A DNA stretch of 64,000 nt from a virus. The notes under the pieces are model-generated. The model saw only the letters and a program-made list of their open reading frames with translations, was not told the origin of the DNA and searched no databases. Below are positions 6,947 to 15,372 of this stretch, in pieces. The stretch covers positions 1 through 64,000 of IMG/VR virus record IMGVR_UViG_3300033150_001135; one strand, written 5' to 3'. Positions within the stretch are counted from its first letter, which is position 1; each line of letters opens with the position of its first letter. The translations under genes were made by a program, and so were the position numbers.

Positions 6947-8539
6947 ATGGCAAATAGTTTCATTAGTAAAGTTAGAAATAGGCTTGCAGCAGCCCTGGCT
7001 ACTAAACCAGAGCAAAAGGACGTTTCGAAAAGTACGGAGTATCGGCGTCCCGACGTAGGCTCAGGGTTCTCCGCCTACCTACGCTCCAAGCAGCGAGAGG
7101 AGCAATGGTTCTTTTCCAATCGAAGAGCAGACAAGTATGACAAATACCGGTACTTGGATGATCAGTTAGCAGAGGCGTCTGCTGCCCTTAACGTATACGC
7201 TGACAATGTAGTTAGTGGCTCAATAGGTGGCGATGAGAACTACCGACTAGTAGTAGATAAGAATACCCCAAACGTGAAACGAGTGGAAGAGGTAGTTCAG
7301 TTTTCCGAGCAACGTTCTGGGGTGAAAGACCAAGTCAGAGACCTGGTCAGGAATACTATGAGAGACGGAGACCTTTGGACTGAGAACGTTTTTAGCCAAA
7401 GTTCCGAGAACGGACTTTTCTATCTGTTGAAACTTAAGCCGTTGCCGGTAAAGCAAATATTTGCCGATGTTGATGAAAGGGGTGTTTTTAAAGACCCTGA
7501 GTATCCATACTATCAACGTATAGGAGACGAGTTTGGTTCCGATAGAGACGTAATTAAGTTTGAGGATTGGAGAATCACTCATTTCAAAATAGGACGAGAT
7601 GTTTACGGGGTCGATCATAGTATCTTTGCTAAAGCTCCTTCTCGTATAGGTCGTCAACTGCTTTGGATAGATGAGAGTCTGGTGCTTGCACGGCTCTCCC
7701 GAGCATACCAGCGACTGGCATACTACATAGATACCACTGGTCTAAGCCCTGAGGAGAAGTGGGCTTACGTGCGTAAGTGGGCAGAGAACATGACAAAAAG
7801 AGATATAGTAGATCGGAGTACGGGACGAGTAGATCGTAGTGATGCCCCTCCTTTGCCTGACGAAGACATCTTTCTTCCGATTGACGAGAATGTGAGGACG
7901 AAGCAAGGTATCGAAGTTATCTCTGGTGACATGAACCTTGGTCGTATCGACGACGTGAAGTATCTGGAAAACAAATTCCTTATGTCAGTCAATGTTCCTA
8001 AAGCTTATGTGTCTTTGGAGGAAGGAACTAGGTCGAAAGCAACATTAACTCAAATTGATGTACAGTTTGCTCGTCAAGTACGTCGGGTGCAACGAATAAT
8101 GATACCGGGGCTGAGGAAGGTGTATGAAACGATATTCTATCTAAACGGTATCGACCCTCATGCGTTTAAATGGGATATAGTGTTTCCCGCCATGGGTACA
8201 ATGGATGAGATGTTGAAGTGGGAAATGCTTCAAGTTAAAGCACAAGTAGCAAAGATTCTAGCATCAGATATTGGTGCGGTTAATACGAGATGGGTGTTAG
8301 AATACTTGTTAGAAATGTCGGAGAAAGAGATAGAGAAGTACTCGTTCCTGGGGCCAATGACAGGAGTGACTGAGTATGAACAACTTCCTCCGGAGGTTGC
8401 CGATAGAGTTCGTAAGGACCCGCAAGTCCGACAAATACTGACCGATCTAAAAGAGCTTCTGGTTTGGAAAATGTCGTACGACCAGAAGATGAAAGATATG
8501 GATGTTGTTAACGACGACAACAAGAAAAAGGATGAGTAA
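6947..8539 (+). CDS. Portal protein, T4 gp20-like
   Basis: The 530-residue product has the family layout: RYLDDQLAEASAALNVYADN near residue 70, repeated aromatic/charged motifs (EDWRITHFKIGRDVYGVDHS about residue 205), LAYYIDTTGLSP near residue 262 and a helical stem, then ENKFLMSVNVPKAYVSLEEG near residue 345, all typical of T4-type portal proteins. Dodecameric portals form the DNA channel at one capsid vertex. The gene heads the morphogenesis module. The charged C-terminus (DDDNKKKDE in part) overlaps the next start. Confidence 0.88.
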   Translation: MANSFISKVRNRLAAALATKPEQKDVSKSTEYRRPDVGSGFSAYLRSKQREEQWFFSNRRADKYDKYRYLDDQLAEASAALNVYADNVVSGSIGGDENYRLVVDKNTPNVKRVEEVVQFSEQRSGVKDQVRDLVRNTMRDGDLWTENVFSQSSENGLFYLLKLKPLPVKQIFADVDERGVFKDPEYPYYQRIGDEFGSDRDVIKFEDWRITHFKIGRDVYGVDHSIFAKAPSRIGRQLLWIDESLVLARLSRAYQRLAYYIDTTGLSPEEKWAYVRKWAENMTKRDIVDRSTGRVDRSDAPPLPDEDIFLPIDENVRTKQGIEVISGDMNLGRIDDVKYLENKFLMSVNVPKAYVSLEEGTRSKATLTQIDVQFARQVRRVQRIMIPGLRKVYETIFYLNGIDPHAFKWDIVFPAMGTMDEMLKWEMLQVKAQVAKILASDIGAVNTRWVLEYLLEMSEKEIEKYSFLGPMTGVTEYEQLPPEVADRVRKDPQVRQILTDLKELLVWKMSYDQKMKDMDVVNDDNKKKDE

Positions 8540-8768
8540 TAGGAAAGATGAAAAGCCTACAGTGCTTAGAATTCGTAGAAGGATGCCTCCTCCTACAGGG
8601 ATACATCGTTCGAGACGTTATTTGAAAAAAGGTAGAAGATTGCGATATGATTGGAGACAAGAACTTGAAAAAGAGTACAGAGGCAATAACTTACTTAAGG
8701 GAAGACACTTTTGTGAAGAAATGGACGGAGGACTTGTTAGTATTTTTTCAAGTATTGACCCAAAGTGA
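8532..8768 (+). CDS. Small basic hypothetical protein following portal
   Basis: ATG 8532 overlaps the portal stop and encodes 78 residues, very basic over residues 10-45 with the segment MPPPTGIHRSRRYLKKG. Many phages carry a short basic protein with a PPT-VH-K-K pattern just after the portal gene. The C-terminal third overlaps another open frame (8647-8844) and looks less natural, so the true end may be affected by a frameshift at the A6 run around 8625-8630. Confidence 0.45.
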   Translation: MSNRKDEKPTVLRIRRRMPPPTGIHRSRRYLKKGRRLRYDWRQELEKEYRGNNLLKGRHFCEEMDGGLVSIFSSIDPK

Positions 8769-8844
8769 TAGTATAAAAGAGCGAAGTAAGATGATTGAAA
8801 TGAAACTGAGAAATCTTCTAGATGAGTATAAGAGGGAGGGGTAA
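8647..8844 (+). CDS. Small helical hypothetical protein overlapping the previous gene
   Basis: A 65-residue charged helical product in the +1 frame relative to 8532-8768; the composition (KKWTEDLLVFFQVL, MIEMKLRNLLDEYKREG) looks genuinely protein-like. Its upstream frame is open back to 8626, so it may be the continuation of the preceding gene after a +1 shift rather than a separate gene. The start is uncertain; the family is not recognised. Confidence 0.4.
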   Translation: MIGDKNLKKSTEAITYLREDTFVKKWTEDLLVFFQVLTQSDSIKERSKMIEMKLRNLLDEYKREG

Positions 8845-8850
8845 GTATCG

Positions 8851-9939
8851 ATGCTCATAGCTTCCGAGTTATTGAAGTCTGCGGTACCAGAGCTTATGGA
8901 AGCCGATAAGGCTCTGACTCAGGTGTCTTATAGAGACTTAGTAACTACTGCTCAGACAAACACTTTCTTCCTTCTTGGTATGAGAGACAAAGAAATGATG
9001 CAGGCAGGGTTCGCTGCCTACCGGAAAGCTATGCAGGCGTTTGAGAATGAGGTATTTGATATTTATAGTCGTTTTAGGGCAGGGACATACAATAAACTTC
9101 AAGCAGTCAACGCCTTCAAAGAAGTTTGTGGTAGACGGTATACAGAAATGTTTGCTGCCGGTACTCAAGCAATAGGAGTTGATCCAGGAAAGACAGGAGT
9201 AAAGATTGGATTCGGAGCTAATCCTTATTATAGGGATATTGGATTAACTAGGAAAGATAAAGCTTTTCTCAATCACATGCGGAGAGAAGAGCTTCGATAT
9301 TGGAGAAATTTTCTTAATGATATCGACGATCCTAATCATATACCCCGACACCCGTATGATAAAAGGGCAATGTATTACGCTAAGTCTGGCAGAAGCGCCT
9401 TCATGAACGGTATGGTGGCGGGAGCGGGGACTGAGTTAGAAGTGCATTGGATACTAGGTGGGGGAAAACCTTGTCACGACTGTATCGATCTTGCTAGTCG
9501 TAAATGGACATGGAAAGAACTACCCACTACACCTAGAGCTGGAGGGACTAGATGTCTTATGAATTGTCACTGTCATCTTGAGTTCAGAGAACCGTCGAAA
9601 GCTGTTCATGTGGAGACTCCAGGAAGTGGAACAGTAGAGGCTCTTATGGCAGCAGGTCGTTATGCCCGTGTACTAGGACGTAAAGGAGAGGATATCACAG
9701 GACCACTACGAACAGAGTTAGAAGCAATGTATGCTCGTATGTATAAAGCACGACAGATGATGGAACTTAGTGACGATACGATGTATTGGATGAGGCAACG
9801 TAAAGCACTTAACAAAATGATTATAGATCGTATGGAGGCAGGAGGGTTTACAGTAAAACCTACTGTATCAGTAAAAGATTTGGTGGCGATGGCAAAGAAG
9901 GCAGCCGATGAAGGATACGATCTTGTAAGAAAAGTTTAG
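8851..9939 (+). CDS. Head morphogenesis protein (Mu gpF / SPP1 gp7-like)
   Basis: The 362-residue protein is helical over residues 1-200 and then has a Cys/His cluster at about residues 210-247 (KPCHDC and CLMNCHCHLEF) that matches the zinc-binding C-terminal motif of the Mu gpF/SPP1 gp7 minor head family. These proteins sit inside the capsid near the portal and some are ejected with DNA. The position right after the portal supports this. The C-terminal 100 residues form an extra helical extension. In many phages this family is fused to a toxin domain; here an ADP-ribosyltransferase follows as a separate gene. Confidence 0.8.
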   Translation: MLIASELLKSAVPELMEADKALTQVSYRDLVTTAQTNTFFLLGMRDKEMMQAGFAAYRKAMQAFENEVFDIYSRFRAGTYNKLQAVNAFKEVCGRRYTEMFAAGTQAIGVDPGKTGVKIGFGANPYYRDIGLTRKDKAFLNHMRREELRYWRNFLNDIDDPNHIPRHPYDKRAMYYAKSGRSAFMNGMVAGAGTELEVHWILGGGKPCHDCIDLASRKWTWKELPTTPRAGGTRCLMNCHCHLEFREPSKAVHVETPGSGTVEALMAAGRYARVLGRKGEDITGPLRTELEAMYARMYKARQMMELSDDTMYWMRQRKALNKMIIDRMEAGGFTVKPTVSVKDLVAMAKKAADEGYDLVRKV

Positions 9940-9964
9940 TTCCTTATCAGTAGGTGACGAGGTG

Positions 9965-10678
9965 ATGCTTCTAAGAGCCGACTACTCAGCAAAAGGAATA
10001 ATAACATCTAGAGGTGGACAACTTTTCTTCAAGAATGCTAAGGGTATGGAAATTGCTTTAGATGGTGAGAAAGATATTCTTTTTATGATCAAGAAAAGTG
10101 GCCCGGGGATATCAAAAAGTACGGTGACAAGTGAAGAAGCTTACGTGGTGGATGGATGGACAAGATTGCAGTTTCCTTGGTATAGAAAAATACTTAGTGT
10201 TCCTAAATCAGAAAGACAAAGAGTATGGGCAAAAGTTTTTAGCTCCGATAGAATAGAAGAGGCTAATATTTTAGAGGAAATGTTTTCGAAATACTCTTCG
10301 GTATCCTCTAACAAGACCCTTTGGAGAGGATTGAATAACGTAAGTGATGATGTATACGAGAGAGTTTTAGGGTTGAAACCTGGAGAGGTTCTTTCAGTAG
10401 ATACTACTGTTTCTTCTTGGTCTGCTAGAAAAACAGTAGCTGCTAGATATAGTAATAATGGTATATTATTTAAGTTAAATCCTGGTAGAACGAGAACAAA
10501 GGAGTTGGATATCTCTCTATTGTCGAGTCATCCTACTGAGCAGGAGGTAATTATACAAAATACAGAATTTAGAGTGGTAAAGGTGGAAAAGATTCCCTAC
10601 AAGTCTTTATCGTCAGTATCGTATGGTGGTAAAGAAGCTTTTAAGGATACTATAATGGTGACTTTGAAGGAGCTTTAA
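9965..10678 (+). CDS. ADP-ribosyltransferase (R-S-E class)
   Basis: ATG 9965 (AGGTGA at 9952) is preferred over the GTG at 9962. The 237-residue product has the three landmarks of arginine-type ADP-ribosyltransferases: LWRGL with R121, a VSSWSAR strand with the S-x-S-like motif at 149-154, and the catalytic E-x-E as EQE at 192-194. The fold resembles VIP2/VHH-type ART domains, which transfer ADP-ribose from NAD+ to protein targets. Placement between head morphogenesis genes suggests packaging in the head and delivery with DNA, as for T4 Alt; this is inferred. Targets are unknown. Confidence 0.75.
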   Translation: MLLRADYSAKGIITSRGGQLFFKNAKGMEIALDGEKDILFMIKKSGPGISKSTVTSEEAYVVDGWTRLQFPWYRKILSVPKSERQRVWAKVFSSDRIEEANILEEMFSKYSSVSSNKTLWRGLNNVSDDVYERVLGLKPGEVLSVDTTVSSWSARKTVAARYSNNGILFKLNPGRTRTKELDISLLSSHPTEQEVIIQNTEFRVVKVEKIPYKSLSSVSYGGKEAFKDTIMVTLKEL

Positions 10679-10980
10679 TGAATAAGAAAGAAAGAGAAGA
10701 ATTAGCAATTCGATTATCGGAGCAAGAAAGTTGGAAGGATGCTTTAGTTAAGTTGCCTCCTGAGAGACGAGATAGAGCAGTTGGCTTACCGGAGCATCCA
10801 AAGGAACGAAAGAAGGCGCTTAGAAGAATATTTAACAAAGATGAGAAGTTAGTGAATTACTTTATCAAATGTTACGACGAAGCATTGGAAACAGGTTCTG
10901 GGGTACCTTACGAGAGAGCTTGGATTATGTTTCGGGAACGGTACACAGAGAATGAAGAGGGGGAATGGGTTCTCGAATGA
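10678..10980 (+). CDS. Hypothetical 100-residue charged protein in head operon
   Basis: The start overlaps the ADP-ribosyltransferase stop (TAATG), after AAGGAGC. The protein is acidic/basic mixed and helical (LPPERRDRAVGLPEHPKERK). No recognisable family. Close coupling to the ADP-ribosyltransferase could mean a partner or antidote function, but nothing in the sequence shows this. Confidence 0.6.
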   Translation: MNKKEREELAIRLSEQESWKDALVKLPPERRDRAVGLPEHPKERKKALRRIFNKDEKLVNYFIKCYDEALETGSGVPYERAWIMFRERYTENEEGEWVLE

Positions 10981-11357
10981 GTAATACTATAAAACGAATT
11001 ATATTCTTTCAAAAATTTGCTCTTTTTACAGTTATGGCGCAAGCGTTGGGGATTAGATTCATTATAACTGCTTTTCATCGTACAAAGGAGCAACAGAGTA
11101 GACGATATGCTCAAGGGCGCACAGCACCTGGGAAGATAGTAACGGATTGTGATGGAGAGGTGAAACGATCTTTTCATCAGGATTGGCTTGCTATCGACCT
11201 TGTTATAATAAAAGATGGGAAATGTGTTTGGGAAAGAACTAACGAATACGAAACCTTAGGGAAACTTTGGAAGCAAGTCTTCAAAGGAACTTGGGGGGGA
11301 GATTGGAGGTTGAATGATATTTACCATTTTCAATACAAAGGAGAGGAAAGTAAATGA
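10977..11357 (+). CDS. M15-family peptidoglycan peptidase (L-Ala-D-Glu / D-Ala-D-Ala type)
   Basis: A 126-residue compact M15C-like peptidase: TAFHRTKEQQ-RYAQGRTAPG at 31-52, SFHQDWLAIDL with zinc ligands H67 and D74, and a GGDW...DIYHFQ ending with third ligand H117. It cleaves stem peptides in bacterial cell walls. It overlaps neighbours by ATGA at both ends. No signal peptide is visible. The location in the head operon, away from the holin-like gene, leaves open whether it is the lysis endolysin or a virion-associated entry enzyme. Confidence 0.82.
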   Translation: MSNTIKRIIFFQKFALFTVMAQALGIRFIITAFHRTKEQQSRRYAQGRTAPGKIVTDCDGEVKRSFHQDWLAIDLVIIKDGKCVWERTNEYETLGKLWKQVFKGTWGGDWRLNDIYHFQYKGEESK

Positions 11358-12745
11358 GTAAACTTAATGAGAAGGATAGAGAGTTTATCCGGACTCAAGT
11401 TTCGGAAAGAAAGGTGCATCCTTACGATTTGTGGGAGGAGTATTATAAGGATAAAGTAAGATATAGTACAATTCGTAGTATACTTTCAGATGCAGGAATT
11501 AGTTTTCAAGGATTCAAAAGAAAAATACAGAAAGAAGTGCAGGAGAAAGAAGCATTCGAGATTTCAAAAACGTCGAAAGGCTTAACGGCAGAAGTACGAA
11601 TAAAGACTGAGAAAGGGGAAGAAATAAGTTTTCAAGACTTACTTGAGAATCCAAAATTTAAACGAGTAATAGATGCAGGGGGAATTGACTTAGTTAACTA
11701 CTACGTAGACCGGTTTGTTACGAATAGTTGGGATGTAACCAACAAGAATGGGCAGACTTATACGAATCACCAGTTTAAAATATGGTGGAGACTAAGAGTT
11801 CCCGAACCTTTAGAAATAGCTATCAAGAATATAGAAAAAAATATTGCTAATCTTAAAAGACCTACTTCTAAACTTCCCACAACAAGGGTATTGGGGAGTA
11901 GAATGATTGAAGTGGCACTTTACGATGTGCATTTTGCATCACTAGCTTGGGCAGAGGAAACAGGGGAGGATTATGATCTTACTATAGGCAGGAAAGTTTA
12001 TGCAAATGCTATTGATCAACTACTACATAGAGTTGAAGGAATGGATATCGACTACTTCCTTTTTCCTATAGGGAACGACTTCTTCCATGTAAACGATTTT
12101 ACTAACCAAACCCCTACTAATAGGAATCTTTTAGATGTGGATAGTAGATTAGCGAAGATTATTGAGCAAGGGCAGTATATGTTGATTGATAGTATTGAAA
12201 GGTTAAAAGTGGTTGCGCCTGTGAAGCTTTTCTGGATTCCGGGTAATCATGACCCACAAACAAGTTTCTATCTTCTCCGTATACTAGATGCTTGGTATAA
12301 AGAAGATACTAGAGTAGAAGTGGATACATCACCCAAGATTCGAAAGTATAAAGTATATGGAAAAAACTTGATTGGTTTCCTACATGGTTGTGAATTAGTT
12401 AGAGCTAAACATTATCAGTTACCAGGACTAATGGCAGATGAAGCTTCAGACTTATGGAAACCGAACCAGTATAGAGAAATACATATGGGGCATACGCATA
12501 GTAAGAATGAAATGATTTTTAATTCTGCTAGTGCTTATGGTTCAGTAGTAGTTAGGGTAATTCCATCTATTGCTGGTACTGATGCTTGGCATTTTGCAAA
12601 AGGATATGTTAAAACAACTAAAACTGCCCAGTTCTTTGTATGGCGTAAGAATTATGGGTTGGAAAGTGTACAGGATATACATATTCCTAGTAATTTGTAT
12701 AAGGACTATACAAGAAAGAAGTATGATTCTAATAAAAGGAGATAA
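11354..12745 (+). CDS. Metallophosphoesterase with N-terminal HTH-like region
   Basis: 463 residues. The N-terminal 60 residues look like a helix-turn-helix (YSTIRSILSDAGISFQGFKR). The C-terminal 280 residues hold the calcineurin-type metal-binding motifs in order: DVHF about residue 190, GNDFFH about 240, GNHD about 296, HG about 344 and GHTH about 379. Such two-metal phosphoesterases are frequent in phage head regions; substrates are unknown (nucleic acid or nucleotide phosphoesters). All catalytic motifs are intact. Confidence 0.8.
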   Translation: MSKLNEKDREFIRTQVSERKVHPYDLWEEYYKDKVRYSTIRSILSDAGISFQGFKRKIQKEVQEKEAFEISKTSKGLTAEVRIKTEKGEEISFQDLLENPKFKRVIDAGGIDLVNYYVDRFVTNSWDVTNKNGQTYTNHQFKIWWRLRVPEPLEIAIKNIEKNIANLKRPTSKLPTTRVLGSRMIEVALYDVHFASLAWAEETGEDYDLTIGRKVYANAIDQLLHRVEGMDIDYFLFPIGNDFFHVNDFTNQTPTNRNLLDVDSRLAKIIEQGQYMLIDSIERLKVVAPVKLFWIPGNHDPQTSFYLLRILDAWYKEDTRVEVDTSPKIRKYKVYGKNLIGFLHGCELVRAKHYQLPGLMADEASDLWKPNQYREIHMGHTHSKNEMIFNSASAYGSVVVRVIPSIAGTDAWHFAKGYVKTTKTAQFFVWRKNYGLESVQDIHIPSNLYKDYTRKKYDSNKRR

Positions 12746-12750
12746 TACGA

Positions 12751-13038
12751 ATGAAAGTACAAGAAGAAACGATTGAAAAAACTTTTCCTATTGGTAAGGA
12801 GGTTGATGTAAGTAATTTCATTTACATGTTATACCGGTATCCAAAAGGAGAAAACATAAAGATTGAGCATCCTAAGATTGTGATCAACAGGGGGGACGAG
12901 CATACTATAATTGATGAAGAAGGGCAAGAGCACGTGGCTAGGTTGGAAAATTGCTTCCACATAAAATGGAAGACACAGTCGGGTACTAGAAAAAAAGACT
13001 TGAAGAAAGAACTTCTAATGGAAAAGGAGAAGATGTAA
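12751..13038 (+). CDS. Hypothetical 95-residue protein
   Basis: Starts six bases after the phosphoesterase gene (GGAGATAATACG upstream) and ends overlapping the next start by one base. It has a beta-rich centre (KIVINRGDEHTIIDEEGQEH) and a charged C-terminus. I do not recognise a family; the position suggests a head accessory protein. Confidence 0.6.
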   Translation: MKVQEETIEKTFPIGKEVDVSNFIYMLYRYPKGENIKIEHPKIVINRGDEHTIIDEEGQEHVARLENCFHIKWKTQSGTRKKDLKKELLMEKEKM

Positions 13039-13970
13039 TGCCTTTGCCTACAGTACGAGGACCTGAGAAGAGAGAAAGTTTCTTGGGTCGTTGTATGGGA
13101 GACAAAGTAATGAATGACGAGTACCCTGATAGGAGTCAGAGGTATGCTATATGTAATAGTATATGGAGAAAAGCTAAGAAGGAGGAGGATAGGAGAATGT
13201 TAGGGACAATAGTTGCGGCTTTGAGAAGGAGGAAATTGGAGGTTCAAGAAGGTGTGGTATCCTATGGAAACCTTCCTTTTGCAGATGTTAAAGTGAAGTG
13301 GGATGCTGCTGCGGCAAAGGAAAGAGTTAGAAAATGGGCAGGAGGAGACAAAGATAAAATTGACTGGGCAAAGTATAGAAAGGCATTTCTTTGGTATGAT
13401 GTGAAGGACCCTGAAAATTTTGGTTCCTATAAACTACCTATAGCTGACGTTATCGGAGGAGTGTTAAAAGTAGTTCCAAAAGCAGTGATGGCGGCTGGTG
13501 GGGTTATGCGAGGAGCCAGAGGTGGAGTTAGTATACCAAGTAGCGATAAGAGTAAAATTAAAAATATTCTACAAAAGTACTATCATAAAATGGATAGGAA
13601 AGCTCCTTGGGAAGATTCTATACAAGTTTCTGGTATCGTTTTATGGGAAGCATTTATCGTTTTATGGGAAGCATTCCCATCGTTACGACAGGCTATTAAT
13701 ACAGCAGTAGAGGATGCACTCGGGGATTCTTACTTAGTAGTGGATTTTTCAAATAAAGAAATTATTGCGCATAACTCGGAAACAGATCAGTATTACAAAA
13801 TACCGTATAGGTTTACGAAAACACAAGGAGTGGAATTTACTGGAGGAGTAAAGGAGGTAAAGAAGGTAGTTAGTTACGTAGAACAAAATCTATCCACAAA
13901 GGACCTAGTTGATACTGCAAAAGCTAACATGGATGCTTTTGAGTTTTTATTACAGGAGACTAAGAAATGA
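13038..13970 (+). CDS. Head-associated protein with C-terminal conserved phage domain
   Basis: 310 residues. Near the N-terminus lies MGDKVMNDEYPDRSQRYAIC, a motif seen in many phage prohead proteins (K-R-C...PD-Q--A-C-S-W). Residues about 80-190 contain LPFADVKVKWDAAAAKERV and YKLPIADVIGGVLKVVP, with MRGARGGVSIP, a conserved domain usually found next to prohead proteases of the XkdF type. The protein overlaps the protease gene (ATGA). A short tandem duplication (IVLWEAF twice) sits near residue 203. Probable role: capsid assembly or core protein. Confidence 0.6.
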   Translation: MPLPTVRGPEKRESFLGRCMGDKVMNDEYPDRSQRYAICNSIWRKAKKEEDRRMLGTIVAALRRRKLEVQEGVVSYGNLPFADVKVKWDAAAAKERVRKWAGGDKDKIDWAKYRKAFLWYDVKDPENFGSYKLPIADVIGGVLKVVPKAVMAAGGVMRGARGGVSIPSSDKSKIKNILQKYYHKMDRKAPWEDSIQVSGIVLWEAFIVLWEAFPSLRQAINTAVEDALGDSYLVVDFSNKEIIAHNSETDQYYKIPYRFTKTQGVEFTGGVKEVKKVVSYVEQNLSTKDLVDTAKANMDAFEFLLQETKK

Positions 13971-15358
13971 AAAGGCAAACTATACTTGAGTACCGAACAC
14001 CGGATGTAGAAGTACTTGAGGAAAAGAAAGTTTCAGAAAGTTCTGAAGATAGAGAAATACAGGTACGAGTTACCTGGCAACAGGCTGGTACAATTAATAA
14101 CAATAATCGTAGATATCGTAGAGAACTTTTGGAGAGGGAAGTTCGTAAGATTATGGAACGTATAAATCGTGGTGAGACTGTTTGGGGATGTGCTTACCAT
14201 CCATCCGACGGACTAGGGGAAACTAGTGATGTTACCCACAAGTGGAATCGTGTTTGGATAGATGAGAAAGGACATTGCGGAGGTGATCTTACAGTTCTCC
14301 CTACTCAGAAAGGTAAGGATATTCAAACTCTTATAAAGAACGGAAAAATTGGGTTAAGTTCTAGAGGGTTTGGTACAGTAACAGAAACTAAAGAAAAAGT
14401 TGGTGGAAAAGAAATCACATTTTTAGATGTGAATGATGACTATGATCTGGTTTCTCCAGGAGACTGGGTTATTAGCCCTTCTGTGACCGGTACTGGAAAC
14501 GAGAAAGTCATGGAAGAAATGCGTATACTAGAGGAACAGTTTAATAAGGCTAGTTCCTTAGAAGATATATCTAATGGAAGAGGTAGAAAAGTGGATAAAA
14601 AAGTGAAGAAAATTGAATCCATTGAGGCTTTGAGGGAAGCGTATCCTGATCTGGTTATTGAAGCTAAGAAGGATGAGTTGGAGAAAGAACTAGACGAAGC
14701 TGTTAAAGAGAAAGCTGCGAAACTTGCTGACGACTTGAAAGAGACTTATGAAGCTACTATAAAAGAAAAAGATGAAGCTATCAAAGTGAGAGATGAAAAG
14801 TTTACTTCTTTTGTAAGTGACTACAGTGCACTTGAAGGAGTTATACCAGAAGATCAGAAAAAAGATGAAGATACTAAAGGATCTGGTGACAATGATGAGA
14901 AAAAGAAGATAGAAAAGTTGGAGAAGAAATTGAAAACTATAGAGGAAGAGAAGAAGAAACTTGAAGAAGAAAAACAGGACAGGGAACTACAGGAAAAACT
15001 GTCCTCTAAGTTGGACAAGGAGTTAGAAAAAGACGAATACAAGAATTATGCTGTTCTGGTGAAAAAAGATTTACTATCAGAAGATGGTAGGATTAATATT
15101 ATTGGATCAGAAGAGGAAGTGGAAGAAGTGGTTAAAGCGACTTACAATAAAATTTCCAACTACATTACTGAAGCTAAGAAAGCCAATGCAAAGAAGAGTG
15201 GATTCGATGAAAAGGGTCACATAAAAGACCCAGAAGGTGAAAGTAAAGAGAATAAAGAAGAAAAAGAAATTAAAGATCAGAGGCAGTTCCAAGAGGCTGT
15301 AAACTCTGGATACAAAGGTACTTTCGAAGAATTCAAGAAAGATATCCTTGGAGAATAA
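13967..15358 (+). CDS. Prohead protease fused to scaffold-like coiled coil
   Basis: 463 residues in two parts. Residues 1-190 match the T4 gp21-like prohead protease layout: NNNNRRYRRELLEREV near residue 45, AYHPSDG (catalytic His) near residue 83, then KIGLSSRGFG (catalytic Ser) near residue 131. From about residue 200 to the end the sequence is nearly all Glu/Lys/Asp with long coiled-coil heptads, as expected for an internal scaffold. The fusion would deliver protease into the core and be cleaved during maturation. It directly precedes the capsid gene. Confidence 0.8.
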   Translation: MKRQTILEYRTPDVEVLEEKKVSESSEDREIQVRVTWQQAGTINNNNRRYRRELLEREVRKIMERINRGETVWGCAYHPSDGLGETSDVTHKWNRVWIDEKGHCGGDLTVLPTQKGKDIQTLIKNGKIGLSSRGFGTVTETKEKVGGKEITFLDVNDDYDLVSPGDWVISPSVTGTGNEKVMEEMRILEEQFNKASSLEDISNGRGRKVDKKVKKIESIEALREAYPDLVIEAKKDELEKELDEAVKEKAAKLADDLKETYEATIKEKDEAIKVRDEKFTSFVSDYSALEGVIPEDQKKDEDTKGSGDNDEKKKIEKLEKKLKTIEEEKKKLEEEKQDRELQEKLSSKLDKELEKDEYKNYAVLVKKDLLSEDGRINIIGSEEEVEEVVKATYNKISNYITEAKKANAKKSGFDEKGHIKDPEGESKENKEEKEIKDQRQFQEAVNSGYKGTFEEFKKDILGE

Positions 15359-15372
15359 TAGAGGGGATAAAA

